DNA of 64,000 bases from Diadema setosum (taxonomy: Eukaryota > Echinodermata > Echinoidea > Diadematoida > Diadematidae). Of the stretch, positions 16,056 to 25,155 are shown in pieces; position 1 is the stretch's first letter, and every line of letters starts with the position of its first letter. A program made the position numbers and the translations under genes. Location of the stretch: contig CM067062.1 in NCBI GenBank assembly GCA_033980235.1, positions 6,748,900 to 6,812,899 of the forward strand, read 5' to 3'. The notes below the pieces were generated by a model that was not told the DNA's origin, made no database searches, and saw only the letters and a list, made by a program, of their open reading frames with translations.

Positions 16056-16086
<31 letters not shown>

Positions 16087-19000
16087 CACAGTGAACCATG
16101 TTTTTTAATGATTCTGGGGTTCTATGTAATGGTCATCTCAGGGCTTGATCTCCAACACATCAAGCTTAAAGCTATCCTTAAAAGATTATGTTGATTGAGA
16201 ATGATATATCATAATTAAAAAATTAAAAAAAGAGGTGTAAAGAAAAAATGTAATGATAAAATTATAATTTCATATGCCCTCCTGTGTCTCTATGTATTGA
16301 TCGAAAATCACTAGAACTGTCCATATGAATGATTGTGATAGATTAAATGTCACTTGGGCCAATCTACAATGTACCAGATGCAAACAATACAAAAATGAAC
16401 ATCTTCCTGTGTCAAATAGCACCAGTACATAGACTTTTTCAAATATTCTGTTATCTTTATATCTGTTGTATCTATCATAATATTGTGCCAAAATGTGACA
16501 TACAGTCAATGAGAAAATATACATACTGTACATGCAGCCAGTGTATTTAGGTACAATAAATAGACTGTGCTGAGGCATACATTGTTGAAACATACTATTA
16601 CTACAGGCTTGCCCTAACAAGTTATAAAGCCTTTGTGGTCAGCAATTGTGAGCTGGATTCAGATTATTGTTGCTCTATATTTAAAAAGAAAGAAAAAAGA
16701 AAGAAAGAAATGACTCATGGTCAGCTTCAAACTGCAGCTTGACTTTGTCCACTACGTAGTATGCCTGGCATTGTTTGTACAGTGCAGGCAGGAACACACT
16801 ACTTTAGCCATTACCTACGTATGATTTGGCTGCCTGACAATTCATCTTGCTCCTTGTACAAATATGTTGGCCACTTTTTTCCATGTTATGAGGAAAGAAA
16901 GGAAAGTGGAAGTTCATGCAATACAGAGGAATTGTCATATGATAATATACTGTATCATAGTTTCCTAACTGTGATTGAAAACAAATAATCCAAGGTTAAC
17001 TAGTTTAATACATGTATTGTAGGGCCTGTGCAATCTAAAAAAATTGTATGGCTGTTACATACTAATACACTTTGTACTTGTATGAGTGCAACTGAGGACA
17101 GTTTCGCATCCAAGATTCCAAGAATAAACTCTGCACAGTTTCAACAATTTCACTTTATCATGACATCTCCTCATGGTTCCAAGTATACAATGTAATTCAT
17201 TTTCTAAATGTATTAGTCTGGATGTGTTTTTTTCTTTTTCTTGTTTAGTTGTCACTGATTTTTTCCCATTCCTGACTTATTGTATAATTTACACACGATG
17301 TGCAAGCAATGAATACATTAGCATCTAAAGCCAAGCTCATTTCAAAACAGATAACTCTGTGATGTCTTATTTACAAGTCATCTATCACTTTTTTTTTCTT
17401 ATAGTACCAAAAAAACAAACAAACCCACCCAAACAAACATACAAACAAAAAACAGTCCATGCACATTAATGTAAGTAGCAGGTCAGTCAAATGATTGGCC
17501 AAATACATGCACATGTAGGTTATGATAAAAAAAAAAGAAGTGATTCAACAGACTGCAGAGAAATGGGATGCAGACCATTCCACAACCATCATTATTGTAT
17601 AATGACATTTTACTTCAAATGCACATACAGTAGTATCTAACCTGCTATCTTCATCGGGATGGTAGATCTCCAAGATATCGCCAATCTGAACATCAGGAAA
17701 CTCTTTTGGATTGATGACAAGTTCATCTTCTGCAAGAAAATGACCAATTAAATGTACTCAATGAAAGGAACACCGCTGCATAACAATGTGAGTTAGTGCT
17801 TACAAAATGTATAAAATTGCTTATACTGCGGGTCAAACATCCAGGCTGATTTGTAGCAATTTTGATCCTAAAGTGCACAGTACTTCAGTACCTTGTACAT
17901 TTGTACATCCATCCAGCCATGTTAAATTTGACTTCAAGATTAAACCTAAAAAATGTGTCACAGTGACCACGCCATGATATCACTACCATCATCAGGGTTC
18001 GAAATTAGCGATGGTCCGCTGGCCATTGGCCACCCGAAATCACGTCGGACTAGCTAAAAATCATAAAATTCTGAAGTTACTAGTCCGTCTGGCTAGCCAA
18101 AATATTGCTTCAGTGTCAAAATTGATTCTAAGTAGTCCGCCTGGCTAGTTAAAAAAAAAAGTTAAGTGTGACCCCTGCATAATGCTATGAATGAGCATCG
18201 TTTGGGCTGTTCAAAACATCCCCTCCCCCTTATGTGACTTATATCTCTACACTGTAGCACAGTTGATTCTCATTTATTTTGTAAACAAAATGGCTCCATA
18301 TATGACATTAAAGTGTAGTAATATACACATAGAATTTATTTCAGGCTGTTGATGTTTTTTGTTAAATTTTTTCATGAAACTTGCAAAAACAATTTTAATC
18401 TCCCTAGAGCTCCCCTCAGAAAGAAAATGGTAAGAAGTGCACCATTGGCATTCATGTGTCAATATTATGATGTCATAATTTCAGTGTACCACACATCCAG
18501 TCTATGATGAAGCCATTTGGAGACATCATTACCTCCACCAAGGAAGTTATGTTTTTGCCAACATTTGTTTGCTTGTTTGTCTAATTGCAAAATAACTCAA
18601 AAGTCGTGAACAAATCTGAATGAAATTCGCAGTAAAAGTTGATAATGACACAAAGAACTGATGATTCATTTTGGTAGTGATCTGGGAATTTGTATGAATC
18701 TTTATCTTTTGGCAAGTAGGGTCAATAAAGTTTGGAGTTCAAGCTGCGCATATTTAAGATTATCTACTTAAGGCAACACGCGGCAGGAAGCTGATGAGGC
18801 AAACTCAATTGAACACAGGCTTCTTTATCATTGGGAAATTAGGCAATTTTCATCATGAGTATACGGGTGGAAATGAGTTACTTGGAGGAGGTCTGGACTC
18901 TCTGAATGCTTTTCTACTTTGTACAATTGTATCTTTAATGGTGTTGATCTTTTCTTTTCTTCTGTAGACATCTTTTCTCAAAATGTCTACAGAATCTAGA

Positions 19001-22000
19001 TCTGAATACAGAGGATTACTGTATACACCATATATTTCGCAAGTCTAAATTTTTTGCGAATCGGGAATTCCTGACGATTTCGCGAGTGGTTAAATTCGCA
19101 ATCGCTGAGTCCTGTACTGAACAGAGAAGTGTACACGCGTACGTCACATTCACATCGGGATCAGAGTAAATAATTTCGTGTGTCTTTAATTTCGCGAACA
19201 GCATCTGACTCGCAAAATTTGTGAAAATAAAAACCTCGCGAAATATTTGGCGTATACAGTAAAAGGCTGCCTTTATTATCAACCAAAGGTATCAATATGT
19301 GTACATTAAGATACAGTTTGTACTGTATGCTAGAGAAATCAAAAGAATTCAGAAGGAAGAGACATTGATCTTATTTCCTATCACTATACCACTGTGCACA
19401 AAAAGGTCTTGACTCATTCACTAACTTGTTAAGTTGGCCTTTTTTAAAGGAAAGCAGGCACCAGAATAAACTAAAGTAAAAATACTGAAAAGCTCACTTT
19501 TTCAAAAATAGTAAAAATCCATGATACATGTAACTCTGTTTATGACAATTCTTTTATCCCTCCCCCCCCCCCAAAAAAAAAATTGCAGACCTGTATACAC
19601 ACAGCTGGATATACAGTATCTCCAACCATGACTGGGCATGATACATGAGTGTGAAGGGCAAGAAAGTTGGGGGGGGGGGGGGAGGAGTCTAAGCATAATG
19701 CTGGACTCCAGGGTCCTGTCCTGGGGTTATCTAACAAAGGACTATGAGGGAGTATACATGTGGAGTTGCTAACGTTACCTACAGTATAAAAGTCGCCATA
19801 CCATGAAGTTGCTACTTGTTCATGCACCCGTCACTGTTTATCCGTCTCACCCTTTATGAATGACTCTTAAATGTTGAATGAAAAGTAAAAAGTACAATGT
19901 ATAGTCCTTCCGTTTAATGATGGGTGTGTTTTAAAAAATGGGGGGAAAAAAGGGTGGCAGCTCAACAGTGGCAACATGACTGTCCAATGGCCACCCGATG
20001 AGAGTACTGGTGAATGTAGCCCCGGGCCTCGCCATCAAAGTGGGAAACCACAACACAACTACAAAACTTATAACAATTTATACATTACTTATAGACATTT
20101 GTACGTTACTCACGTAAAGTGCATGCTTATATTACATTACAGAAGGTAAATACGTCCATAGAGAGCCCTCACGATAATCCATTGAACAAAAAAAAAAATG
20201 GCACTTTCTAGCACAATCCCCGACCGTCTGGGTTCATCGTTGCAGAATTCAAAATGGCGCGTTGACCACTCAGGAAATGCACATTATGCACGGTCAACGG
20301 TGTGAGTAAAGGTCACTGACCTTTGAAAATGCATTCCTGATTGTGTGAAATCCCGATTATCAGATGTACCGTTCGCACATGCTGCATATAATCTTTATTT
20401 TTGGTAAGTTGTGAAATGTATATATGTCAATATCGATAACATAGGGCTATGTAGTGTCATTAATGAAGATTACATTTAATGAGTTTGAGGTGACAAAAAA
20501 TGATGTCAACATCGAAACTCAAAGTGATCGCAAAGCGATCGCTGAGCTCTCTTTGTGTTGCATAGCCTTGCAGGTCTGATGCAGATGCATTAACTGCAAT
20601 CTACAGTATAACTGCAATTTGTACACTGGCGACTCAAACGGCAGAACCAAAGATGATAGAGCGCTGCACATACTCTCGTAGGGTCACTAGATTGAAGGTA
20701 CCGGTACCAAAAACATGGTCTTCCAAAAAAAATTATGAGTTGCTTCCATCACAAACTGCATGGAAGAGAAAGGTGAGAACTGTCATTGTCACATGACGAA
20801 AGAATAAAAGGATGAATTATCAGTTTTACCTGCTATTTTTAATGGTGACTTCATGGAAATTGACATTACCAATACGGGTTGGGGGGGGGGGGGTACAAAA
20901 GGAACTTTTTCCATTACCGGTACCTCATTGGGAGCTGTTCTCTAACCTTGGAAGATCTAGATTGTAAAACAGATTCATAATTTGATATATAGGGCCTACC
21001 TCCGTTGTGACTATATAGGTTCTATATAGTCTAGATCTAGATACTTAGTAGATACCAAGGAGGTATATACCTCCTTGGTAGATACTCTATATTCCAAATC
21101 TTATTCCTAGTGGCACATCTCATCACACCTGCCACTGTCACAGTGCTGAGTGTTGACCGACAAGTAGGCCTATGTCTAATTCCGCGAAAAACTTCTCATT
21201 TGTAGTAATGACATCTCCCTTTATAGTAATGACATGTGCTGGGTCAGTTTTTCGCTTCTTGAAGCAAAAAACTGACCCAGCAAATGTCATTCCTATATTA
21301 TAAATGAGAAGTTTTTCGCGGAATTAGACATAACGTTAGAAGTAGAACTCTATGTCTAAGGTTAGATCTACTTGTCGGTCAATGCTGAGTGATACAGGTG
21401 AGTGCACTCCTGTCTTAGTGTTATAACGAACACGGTTATATCGAAATTCCGATTAACGTTACAACGAAATAAAAATCCAGGTCACAAAATTATCAGCACT
21501 AAGTTTTTTTTTTTTTTTTATATAGGGTCCTAGTCATAGGAATTAGAACCTGTTGTTCGATAAACAAAATTTCGATACAAACAATAGAAAACTATCAATC
21601 ATCCAGATCCAGATCCACACCTCCCTATCTAGACTAGCTAGCTTAGCTAAGTTAACAAAGTTTGTTAGAGTATAACCGGTAACGTTAGACATGTTTTGTT
21701 AGATGGCCTGGGTATTCTAGATCCCAGGGTCCAGGGACTAAACACACGTGACTGCTACCCTACGGCCTACTGACTGTATCACTGACACTGTAGATATCTA
21801 GGCCTAGTGACTGTATAAATTTACTGTAAAGTGCAAGTGCACATCTCCAGAACCACGTCTTCCGAAATGAGATCTAACGTTAAACCGAGTGGCAAACAGA
21901 AACACTTCAGAAACTTATGAACGTGCGCGTGTGATACATAAATTGACTGGAATAAACCCTTTTCATTGCTTTTTAAGTAATTAGATTCTACGGCTGCCGT

Positions 22001-22049
22001 ACTTACCGCTAAAAGCCTTTTGATGAACCCACAATTTAAAGTTTTTCAT
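104..22049 (-). CDS. DEPDC5: DEPDC5 (GATOR1 complex subunit), N-terminal half, 15 exons, continues off left edge
   Basis: DEPDC5 (yeast Iml1) is the subunit of GATOR1 that, with NPRL2 and NPRL3, restrains TORC1 at the lysosome when amino acids are scarce by promoting GTP hydrolysis on Rag GTPases. I recognise it from many short matches to the vertebrate protein: [96 protein letters not shown], and RALINPFG with KLTSNRRRW at the left end. CDS exons in transcript order: 22007-22049, 17642-17729, 15589-15647, 14242-14411, 13296-13494, 12084-12215, 11197-11376, 10569-10646, 8477-8611, 7942-8003, 6847-6990, 6084-6277, 4465-4561, 796-943, 104-340. All have GT donors and AG acceptors and consecutive phases agree, giving 1966 nt (about 655 codons). 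Vertebrate DEPDC5 is about 1600 residues, so the SHEN, DEP and C-terminal domains lie outside. Very small exons could still be missing. Confidence 0.93.
796..943 (-). CDS. DEPDC5: DEPDC5 coding exon 14 (linker)
   Basis: 148 nt, residues about 528-576, Ser/Gly-rich ([20 protein letters not shown]). The acceptor chosen (gaaccagaag, exon starting CTGAGAGG) is the only nearby one that keeps the frame open from exon 13. Disordered linker with little conservation. Confidence 0.7.
1036..2013 (+). mobile_element. DR1-rich mobile element, copy 1 (978 bp)
   Basis: Lies in DEPDC5 intron 14. It begins AACTAGAAATGTCGC with a small GTCGC-TACG-GCGAC hairpin and ends with an (ACGG)n tract and a hairpin of ATGCCTCCG and CGGAGGCAT arms. 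The body has at least six TGACCTTTGACC strings separated by conserved blocks such as GAGATATGGAG. The other three copies share both ends and the internal order. No coding capacity was seen, so it is non-autonomous; the superfamily is unclear. Confidence 0.85.
2014..3189. other. DEPDC5 intron sequence, nothing recognised
   Basis: AT-rich intron sequence between mobile elements. The only notable reading frame (2819-3025, plus) has no family resemblance. Confidence 0.6.
3190..3920. repeat. Inverted-repeat element in DEPDC5 intron
   Basis: The stretch around 3240-3302 (TCCATGTAGATATCTCAAA and onward) recurs in inverted orientation at about 3820-3885. The arms are about 60 nt and imperfect, giving a foldback or MITE of roughly 0.7 kb. 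Outer limits are approximate. Confidence 0.6.
4465..4561 (-). CDS. DEPDC5: DEPDC5 coding exon 13 (linker)
   Basis: 97 nt. In the phase set by exon 12, with the acceptor ccttttcaacacag, it reads a Ser/Arg/Gly linker ([13 protein letters not shown] onward, ending ESQ) and joins exon 14 in phase 0. A competing acceptor 8 nt downstream would shift the frame to a Cys/Trp-rich peptide unlike this family. The linker is too divergent for a residue-level match. Confidence 0.68.
5312..5689. repeat. MITE with TACTGTATACGC termini, copy 1
   Basis: Begins TACTGTATACGC and ends GCGTATACAGTA. Interior is rich in TTCGCGAA-like palindromic motifs. It shares ends and interior blocks with the copy at 19017-19261. 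It sits in DEPDC5 intron 12. Confidence 0.8.
5976..6026. repeat. Poly(T) followed by poly(G) tract
   Basis: Interrupted T run directly followed by about 16 G residues, in DEPDC5 intron 12. Confidence 0.85.
6084..6277 (-). CDS. DEPDC5: DEPDC5 coding exon 12
   Basis: 194 nt, residues about 431-494. Low-complexity serine/leucine segment ending in [10 protein letters not shown], equivalent to vertebrate YDAQVFRLPG. It begins the poorly conserved linker after the folded N-terminal domains. Confidence 0.88.
6847..6990 (-). CDS. DEPDC5: DEPDC5 coding exon 11
   Basis: 144 nt, residues about 383-430, in a minus-strand frame without its own start codon: [20 protein letters not shown], then LNYSFYT and [11 protein letters not shown]. 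Vertebrate DEPDC5 has DDYNIPHWINHSFYT and FTPRIKLA here. Confidence 0.94.
7699..7762. repeat. Partial TTAACCC-type hairpin MITE
   Basis: Starts TTAACCCACTGAGGACGAGT and continues with a diverged copy of the conserved interior of the 93-103-bp hairpin family (15374, 61820, 63394). The second arm is missing or decayed. Confidence 0.6.
7942..8003 (-). CDS. DEPDC5: DEPDC5 coding exon 10
   Basis: 62 nt, residues about 362-382 ([19 protein letters not shown]). Matches vertebrate [18 protein letters not shown]. Ends in phase 0 at a gtatgt donor. Confidence 0.95.
8199..8229. repeat. Poly(T) tract
   Basis: Run of about 30 T residues in DEPDC5 intron 9. Confidence 0.9.
8477..8611 (-). CDS. DEPDC5: DEPDC5 coding exon 9
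   Basis: 135 nt, residues about 317-361 ([20 protein letters not shown], then PGAGVFEVD and [11 protein letters not shown]), one of the most conserved segments of the family. Confidence 0.96.
8994..10012 (-). mobile_element. DR1-rich mobile element, copy 2 (inverted, about 1.02 kb)
   Basis: Same family as the copy at 1036-2013 in opposite orientation: it opens TATGCCTCCGCAACGAAG, followed by a (TCCG)n tract at 9028-9096, and closes with the GTCGCCGTAGCGA hairpin end and CTAGTT. On the plus strand it carries GGTCAAAGGTCA strings. It lies in DEPDC5 intron 8. Confidence 0.85.
10569..10646 (-). CDS. DEPDC5: DEPDC5 coding exon 8
   Basis: 78 nt, residues about 291-316 ([20 protein letters not shown]). 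Matches the vertebrate [20 protein letters not shown] stretch. The acceptor is ctag with a short pyrimidine tract. Confidence 0.93.
11057..11127. repeat. (ATC)n microsatellite
   Basis: About 70 bp of ATC/GTC triplets close to DEPDC5 exon 7. It creates poly-His, poly-Ile and poly-Met frames with no coding meaning. Confidence 0.95.
11197..11376 (-). CDS. DEPDC5: DEPDC5 coding exon 7
   Basis: 180 nt, residues about 231-290: [20 protein letters not shown], then DFYRV and [10 protein letters not shown], continuing the Iml1 domain. The neighbouring Met-rich minus-strand reading frame comes from an (ATC)n microsatellite and is not part of the exon. Confidence 0.95.
11916..11960. repeat. (TA)n microsatellite
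   Basis: About 45 bp of uninterrupted TA, followed by a short CACA and a T run. Confidence 0.95.
12084..12215 (-). CDS. DEPDC5: DEPDC5 coding exon 6
   Basis: 132 nt, residues about 187-230 ([19 protein letters not shown], then [14 protein letters not shown]). The strand-helix pattern matches the vertebrate DLYFEKAVNGFLADLFTKW region. The donor is a consensus gtaagt. Confidence 0.95.
12801..13160. repeat. Inverted-repeat element (AGTATGTCCC type)
   Basis: Starts near ACAGTATGTCCCAAAAAA. An internal pair of arms at about 12916-12960 and 13091-13130 (AAAACCCCATTC and GAATGGGGTTTTC) is inverted, with AGCGGTCACAGAGAAA answering TTTCTCTGACCACT. Probable MITE in DEPDC5 intron 5. Confidence 0.6.
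13296..13494 (-). CDS. DEPDC5: DEPDC5 coding exon 5
   Basis: 199 nt, residues about 121-186. Contains [37 protein letters not shown] and [11 protein letters not shown], the core of the Iml1-type N-terminal domain. The GC-rich coding sequence stands out from its AT-rich introns. Confidence 0.96.
13996..14143. repeat. 148-bp MITE with GGGCCC ends
   Basis: Starts GGGCCCCATTTCATAAAACT and ends with an inverted, slightly diverged version (AAGTTTAATGAAACGGGCCC). The interior TTGTCA/TGACAA motifs also pair. This GGGCCCGTTTCAT end is, from memory, common in marine invertebrate genomes. Confidence 0.8.
14242..14411 (-). CDS. DEPDC5: DEPDC5 coding exon 4
   Basis: 170 nt, residues about 64-120. Diagnostic strings are [20 protein letters not shown] and DMWRLKNSM, near-identical to vertebrate DEPDC5. 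It ends in phase 0 at a gtaaag donor. Confidence 0.95.
15374..15476. repeat. TTAACCCGTTGAGGAC hairpin MITE, copy A (103 bp)
   Basis: Starts TTAACCCGTTGAGGACGAGT and ends ATCCTCAACGGGTTAA. Interior has GAGTATACTCGGGCAGG. TTAA at each end fits a TTAA target duplication. In DEPDC5 intron 3. Confidence 0.85.
15589..15647 (-). CDS. DEPDC5: DEPDC5 coding exon 3
   Basis: 59 nt, residues about 44-63 ([20 protein letters not shown]). It matches the vertebrate LLLQVKSLKEDLQ segment. The acceptor is ctccag and the donor gtatga. Phase carries two bases in and one base out. Confidence 0.9.
17642..17729 (-). CDS. DEPDC5: DEPDC5 coding exon 2
   Basis: 88 nt, residues about 15-44 ([20 protein letters not shown], then IYHPDED). 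It corresponds to the start of the GATOR1 N-terminal domain (DELVVNP...GDIVEI in vertebrates). The acceptor is ttgcag and the donor gttaga. Confidence 0.92.
17998..18152. repeat. Dispersed repeat with repeated TAGTCCGCCTGGCTAG motif
   Basis: Three spaced variants of a TAGTCCG(T/C)CTGGCTAG word within about 150 bp, beginning GGTTCGAAATTAGCGATGG. It looks like a short interspersed element. Class unknown. Confidence 0.45.
19017..19261. repeat. MITE with TACTGTATAC termini, copy 2
   Basis: Starts TACTGTATACACC and ends GGCGTATACAGTA, sharing the TTCGCGA-rich interior of the copy at 5312-5689 but about 130 bp shorter. Confidence 0.75.
21053..21080. repeat. Perfect 28-bp palindrome
   Basis: TACCAAGGAGGTAT followed immediately by its exact reverse complement, with no spacer. 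Confidence 0.95.
21148..21386. repeat. Nested foldback element (239 bp)
   Basis: Outer arms TTGACCGACAAGTAG and CTACTTGTCGGTCAA. Middle arms ATGTCTAATTCCGCGAAAAA and its complement near 21310-21331. Inner hairpin TGCTGGGTCAGTTTTT with CAAAAAACTGACCCAGCA at 21238-21283. Three concentric inverted repeats, probably a MITE. Confidence 0.85.
22007..22049 (-). CDS. DEPDC5: DEPDC5 coding exon 1 (start codon)
   Basis: A 43-nt coding exon read by eye: [14 protein letters not shown] plus one base, followed by a consensus gtaagt donor. It aligns with the vertebrate N-terminus, in which a short basic start is followed by KLVIHKKGF, and its phase joins exon 2 to give [12 protein letters not shown] 4.3-kb intron separates it from exon 2. 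No closer in-frame ATG is apparent; upstream codons stay open for a short distance, so a slightly longer N-terminus is possible. Confidence 0.82.
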
Positions 22050-23106
22050 CCTGTTGTCAGTCGTATAGCATCCGACATGTAAATTACGTAGAATTGGCAC
22101 GTCAAGGATCAAAGTAGAGACGTCAATCTCCTGAACGGTACAAACAGGTTATGCCATGGATGGATATTAATTATGAGTGAGGCGTTGTTCTCTAAATGAC
22201 CATGACGAAACTTCAGTCCACTGTCAAATCAATGCTGCATGCTGACGAGTAAAAACACCTATTTTCGTCGTATGATTACAGCCACAACGGTGCCACTTGC
22301 TTGGTAATGACCGAGCTATGAATATGCTATTGCTAGGCCTAGATGCTTCCACCACCTCCCTATCCTGACCCTGGTGTATTTTCACCGCTCGCAAATAAAA
22401 GAAGAGTCGACGAGGCCGAGGGTCGTTGGAATGGATGGCCAAGACACAGGGGAATTGGTCGTATGATCGTGCGTGCGGGCATGGGGCTAGCCTTTAAACA
22501 AGGCGACTCGCTCTGCGTGCCCCCGTATAGCGCGTTTACCCCACAAAACTGTGGAGGCGTTGCATATTACAGGCAGTTGTCGTTTTGCAAAATTTTTGAC
22601 TGATTCCTACGATGCCAACATATTGTAGAATGTACTTTTTTGTTGTGCTGTTCACATTAATGATGATGATGATTGAAAACAACAATAACAATAATAGTAA
22701 TGATAACAGCAACAACAAAAACAACTAAGAACCGGCATGAGATCACTGTACTGACACAAAATCCGCAACCTGGGATCACTATCAAAAAGGGTAGGGGTAT
22801 GCCTCAGGACCATTGTCTGGGTGTCAACTACATACTCCCATACACACCAATTGACATCTGTGTAAAGTTAAAGTTTTGTACAGAGGGTTGAAAATAGAGC
22901 AAAATCTGAAACCTAGCTGAAAAATTAATGCTTCATTAAATGAAAATGAATTATGCTGTCATTTTAAAATTGCCTCCAACAAAATTGTACGCTATTCAGC
23001 TATTGCTCATATTAATGTTATTGTTATCTGATATATAGTTTTTGAACAATAAAAGGATCAAAAGTGGGAAATGTTTTTTTTTTTGTAACACCTAGTACCT
23101 ACTATA
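22050..23106. other. Sequence upstream of DEPDC5; probable promoter region, elements not identified
   Basis: Contains the DEPDC5 5' UTR and presumably its promoter. The part around 22350-22560 has more CpG than its surroundings. No TATA box or divergent gene could be supported; the reading frame at 22343-22603 has no recognisable family. Confidence 0.35.
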
Positions 23107-23816
23107 TACTCAGGGAGGTGTCAGAGAAAGGATGAAATCTCTTCGCAATTTGTGCAGATTTTGCGTAGGTTCTATAGCATGACAATTTGATGCTTAGCAT
23201 TCCACTGGCTTTGATATTCCATGCGCCAAACCGCTCTTCCACAGAGTTTGGATATAGAGACAAAAAAAAAAATGGTCCTTGATTTAAACAATTTTAAGCT
23301 GTATGTAGAGGAAGAGGTGAACTCCCGTCTGGAACTTGATGGTAATCTTGTACGGAACAACTACTTTAAATTTTCTTCAAATCTCCTTGTAATTAACACC
23401 CCGGACTGGCAGATAACCGTCCCTGACCGTCTTGCGCACAATGTGCGTGTTCTTTACCAGGTTTTGCACTTGAATGTTAAATCTTTCAAATCAAGTATTG
23501 ACTAGTGCGTTTGTCTGCGTGTTTACTAGCAATTTACAGTTAAAGAAGTGCAATTTTTACTAATTTTCTTGTCGTGTCCTATATTCTTTGCACACAAAGC
23601 AATTGCTGTCGAAAAAAAAAATGAAGGGACAGCGCATTGCTGCTGGCTAGGAATGTGTTATTTTAGGCATGTTCATACCTAAACATAAGTGTTGTCTTTT
23701 GTATCAAAGCAATCTATTAACACCTGCGATAGAGCGCATAACTTCTCGGCAGCACGGAGCATGAGTACAAAGGAGAGATTCTTGTTTCTTCTTCTTTAAC
23801 ACCTCCCGGCTACCGA
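23107..23816. repeat. Tandem duplication, copy 1 (MITE-free)
   Basis: About 0.7 kb matched by 23817-25352 along its length: GGTAATCTTGTACGGAACA, ACAGCGCATTGCTG, GAGCGCATAACTTCTCGG and the ending CACCTCCCGGCTACC. A 94-residue open frame (23221-23505) within it has no recognised family and is not preserved in copy 2. A decayed partial relative occurs near 47250-47590. Confidence 0.75.
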
Positions 23817-23984
23817 GGTGTTAGGGAAGGAGTGGAATCTAAACTTTACCCATATACGCTTAGGTTCTAAGCATGCCAACTGAATGTCTAGCATTTCACT
23901 GGCTTTGGTGTTCCATGCGCCAAGCTGCTCTTCCATAGAGCCTGGATATGGAGGCCAAAGAAAACGTTCGTGATTTTTGCAATG

Positions 23985-24376
23985 TTAAAGGGACTGTAGA
24001 GTACTGGTTGAGGTGGGGATTCATATTTTTGAACATTCCTAAGTGAGATAATGAAAAACCTCTTATGAAATATGAAAGAGCATGTAAATTTAAGAAGGAT
24101 TCATCGTTTATTTGATGAAAATTGGTTTTCAAATGGCCGAGATATCCAAAAAAGTGCTAATAATAAAAGGCGACATGCCACAACTTTATTAGGATCTCTT
24201 TGTTTCACCTTATTTTTGGATATCTCGGCCATTTTAAAACCGATTTTCATCGAATAAACTTTTGATACCCCTTAGAACTGCATGTTCTTTGACATCTGAT
24301 AGAGTGGTTTCTGAATATCTCGCAAAACGTTAAAATCTAAATCCTCACCATGACCAGAACTGTACACACCCTTTAA
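23985..24376. mobile_element. TTAAAGGGACTGTA MITE, copy 1 (392 bp)
   Basis: Starts TTAAAGGGACTGTAGAGTAC and ends ACTGTACACACCCTTTAA; the interior is largely self-complementary (TTTGATGAAAATTGGTTTTC pairing with its inverse; GAGATATCCAAAAA with TTTTTGGATATCTC). The duplicated sister segment has a single TTAA at the equivalent place (23294-23297), so this is an insertion with TTAA duplication. Confidence 0.9.
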
Positions 24377-24754
24377 GGCTGTATTTCAGAGGGAGTGTTG
24401 AAATCCTGCATGGGGCTTAGTGGTAATCTTGTACGGAACAGCTACTTTAAAGTTTTCTTAGAATTTCTTTGTTATTAATACCCTGAACTGAAAAAGAAGT
24501 ATTGATATCTTTGATAAAAGAAAGTTAACAAGTAACCATCTTGCGAACATTTCGTGCACAAATCGTGTTATATTGGCTAATGCGTGTTTCTGCTGTTTAG
24601 TAGCATTTTAAAATTAAAGAAAAACAATTTTTAACAATTTTCTTCGCGTGTCCTATATTCTTTGCATACTGAAAACAAATTCCTGCCGAAAATAGTGAAG
24701 GGGACAGCGAAGTGCAGCCGGCGAGGTATGTTGTATTCTAAGAATAATGCATAC

Positions 24755-25155
24755 TTAAAGGGACTGTACAATTCTGCGGTTGAGGTGAGGATTTAGCTTT
24801 TAACGTTTTTCGAGATTTTCAGAAACCACTCAATGTGATGTCAAAGGGAATGCAATATTCTAGGGGGTATCAAAAGTTTATTTGATGAAAATCGGCTTTG
24901 AAATGCCTGAGATATCCAAAAACAAGGTGAAACAAAGAGATCCTGATAAAAGACGTGGCCTGCCGCCTCTTATTATTTTCACTTTTTTCATATTATTATC
25001 TCAGCTATTTGAAAACCAATTTTCATCAAATAAACGTTGAATCCTTCATAAAGTTACATGCTCTTTCACATTTCATAAGAGGTTTCTCATTATCTCACTT
25101 AGGAATGTTATAAACCTGAATCCTCACCTCAACCAGTACTGTACAGTCCCTTTAA
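24755..25155. mobile_element. TTAAAGGGACTGTA MITE, copy 2 (401 bp)
   Basis: Starts TTAAAGGGACTGTACAATTC and ends CAGTACTGTACAGTCCCTTTAA in its last 22 bases. Same family as 23985-24376 with the interior in the opposite order. The sister segment has CTAA at the corresponding empty site. Confidence 0.88.

Larger units (their letters stand above)
17730..22006. other. DEPDC5 intron 1 (4.3 kb)
   Basis: No exon-like sequence found. It contains a TACTGTATAC-ended MITE (19017-19261), ACTAGTCCGTCTGGCTAG-type repeats at about 18000-18150, a repeat-like block at about 18530-18730, a C-run/A-run junction near 19560 and a nested foldback at 21148-21386. Confidence 0.7.

Noticed and set aside
23221..23505. 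94-residue open frame with an ordinary-looking composition
   Set aside because: It lies in a tandem-duplicated repeat, the second copy does not preserve the frame, and no family resemblance was seen.
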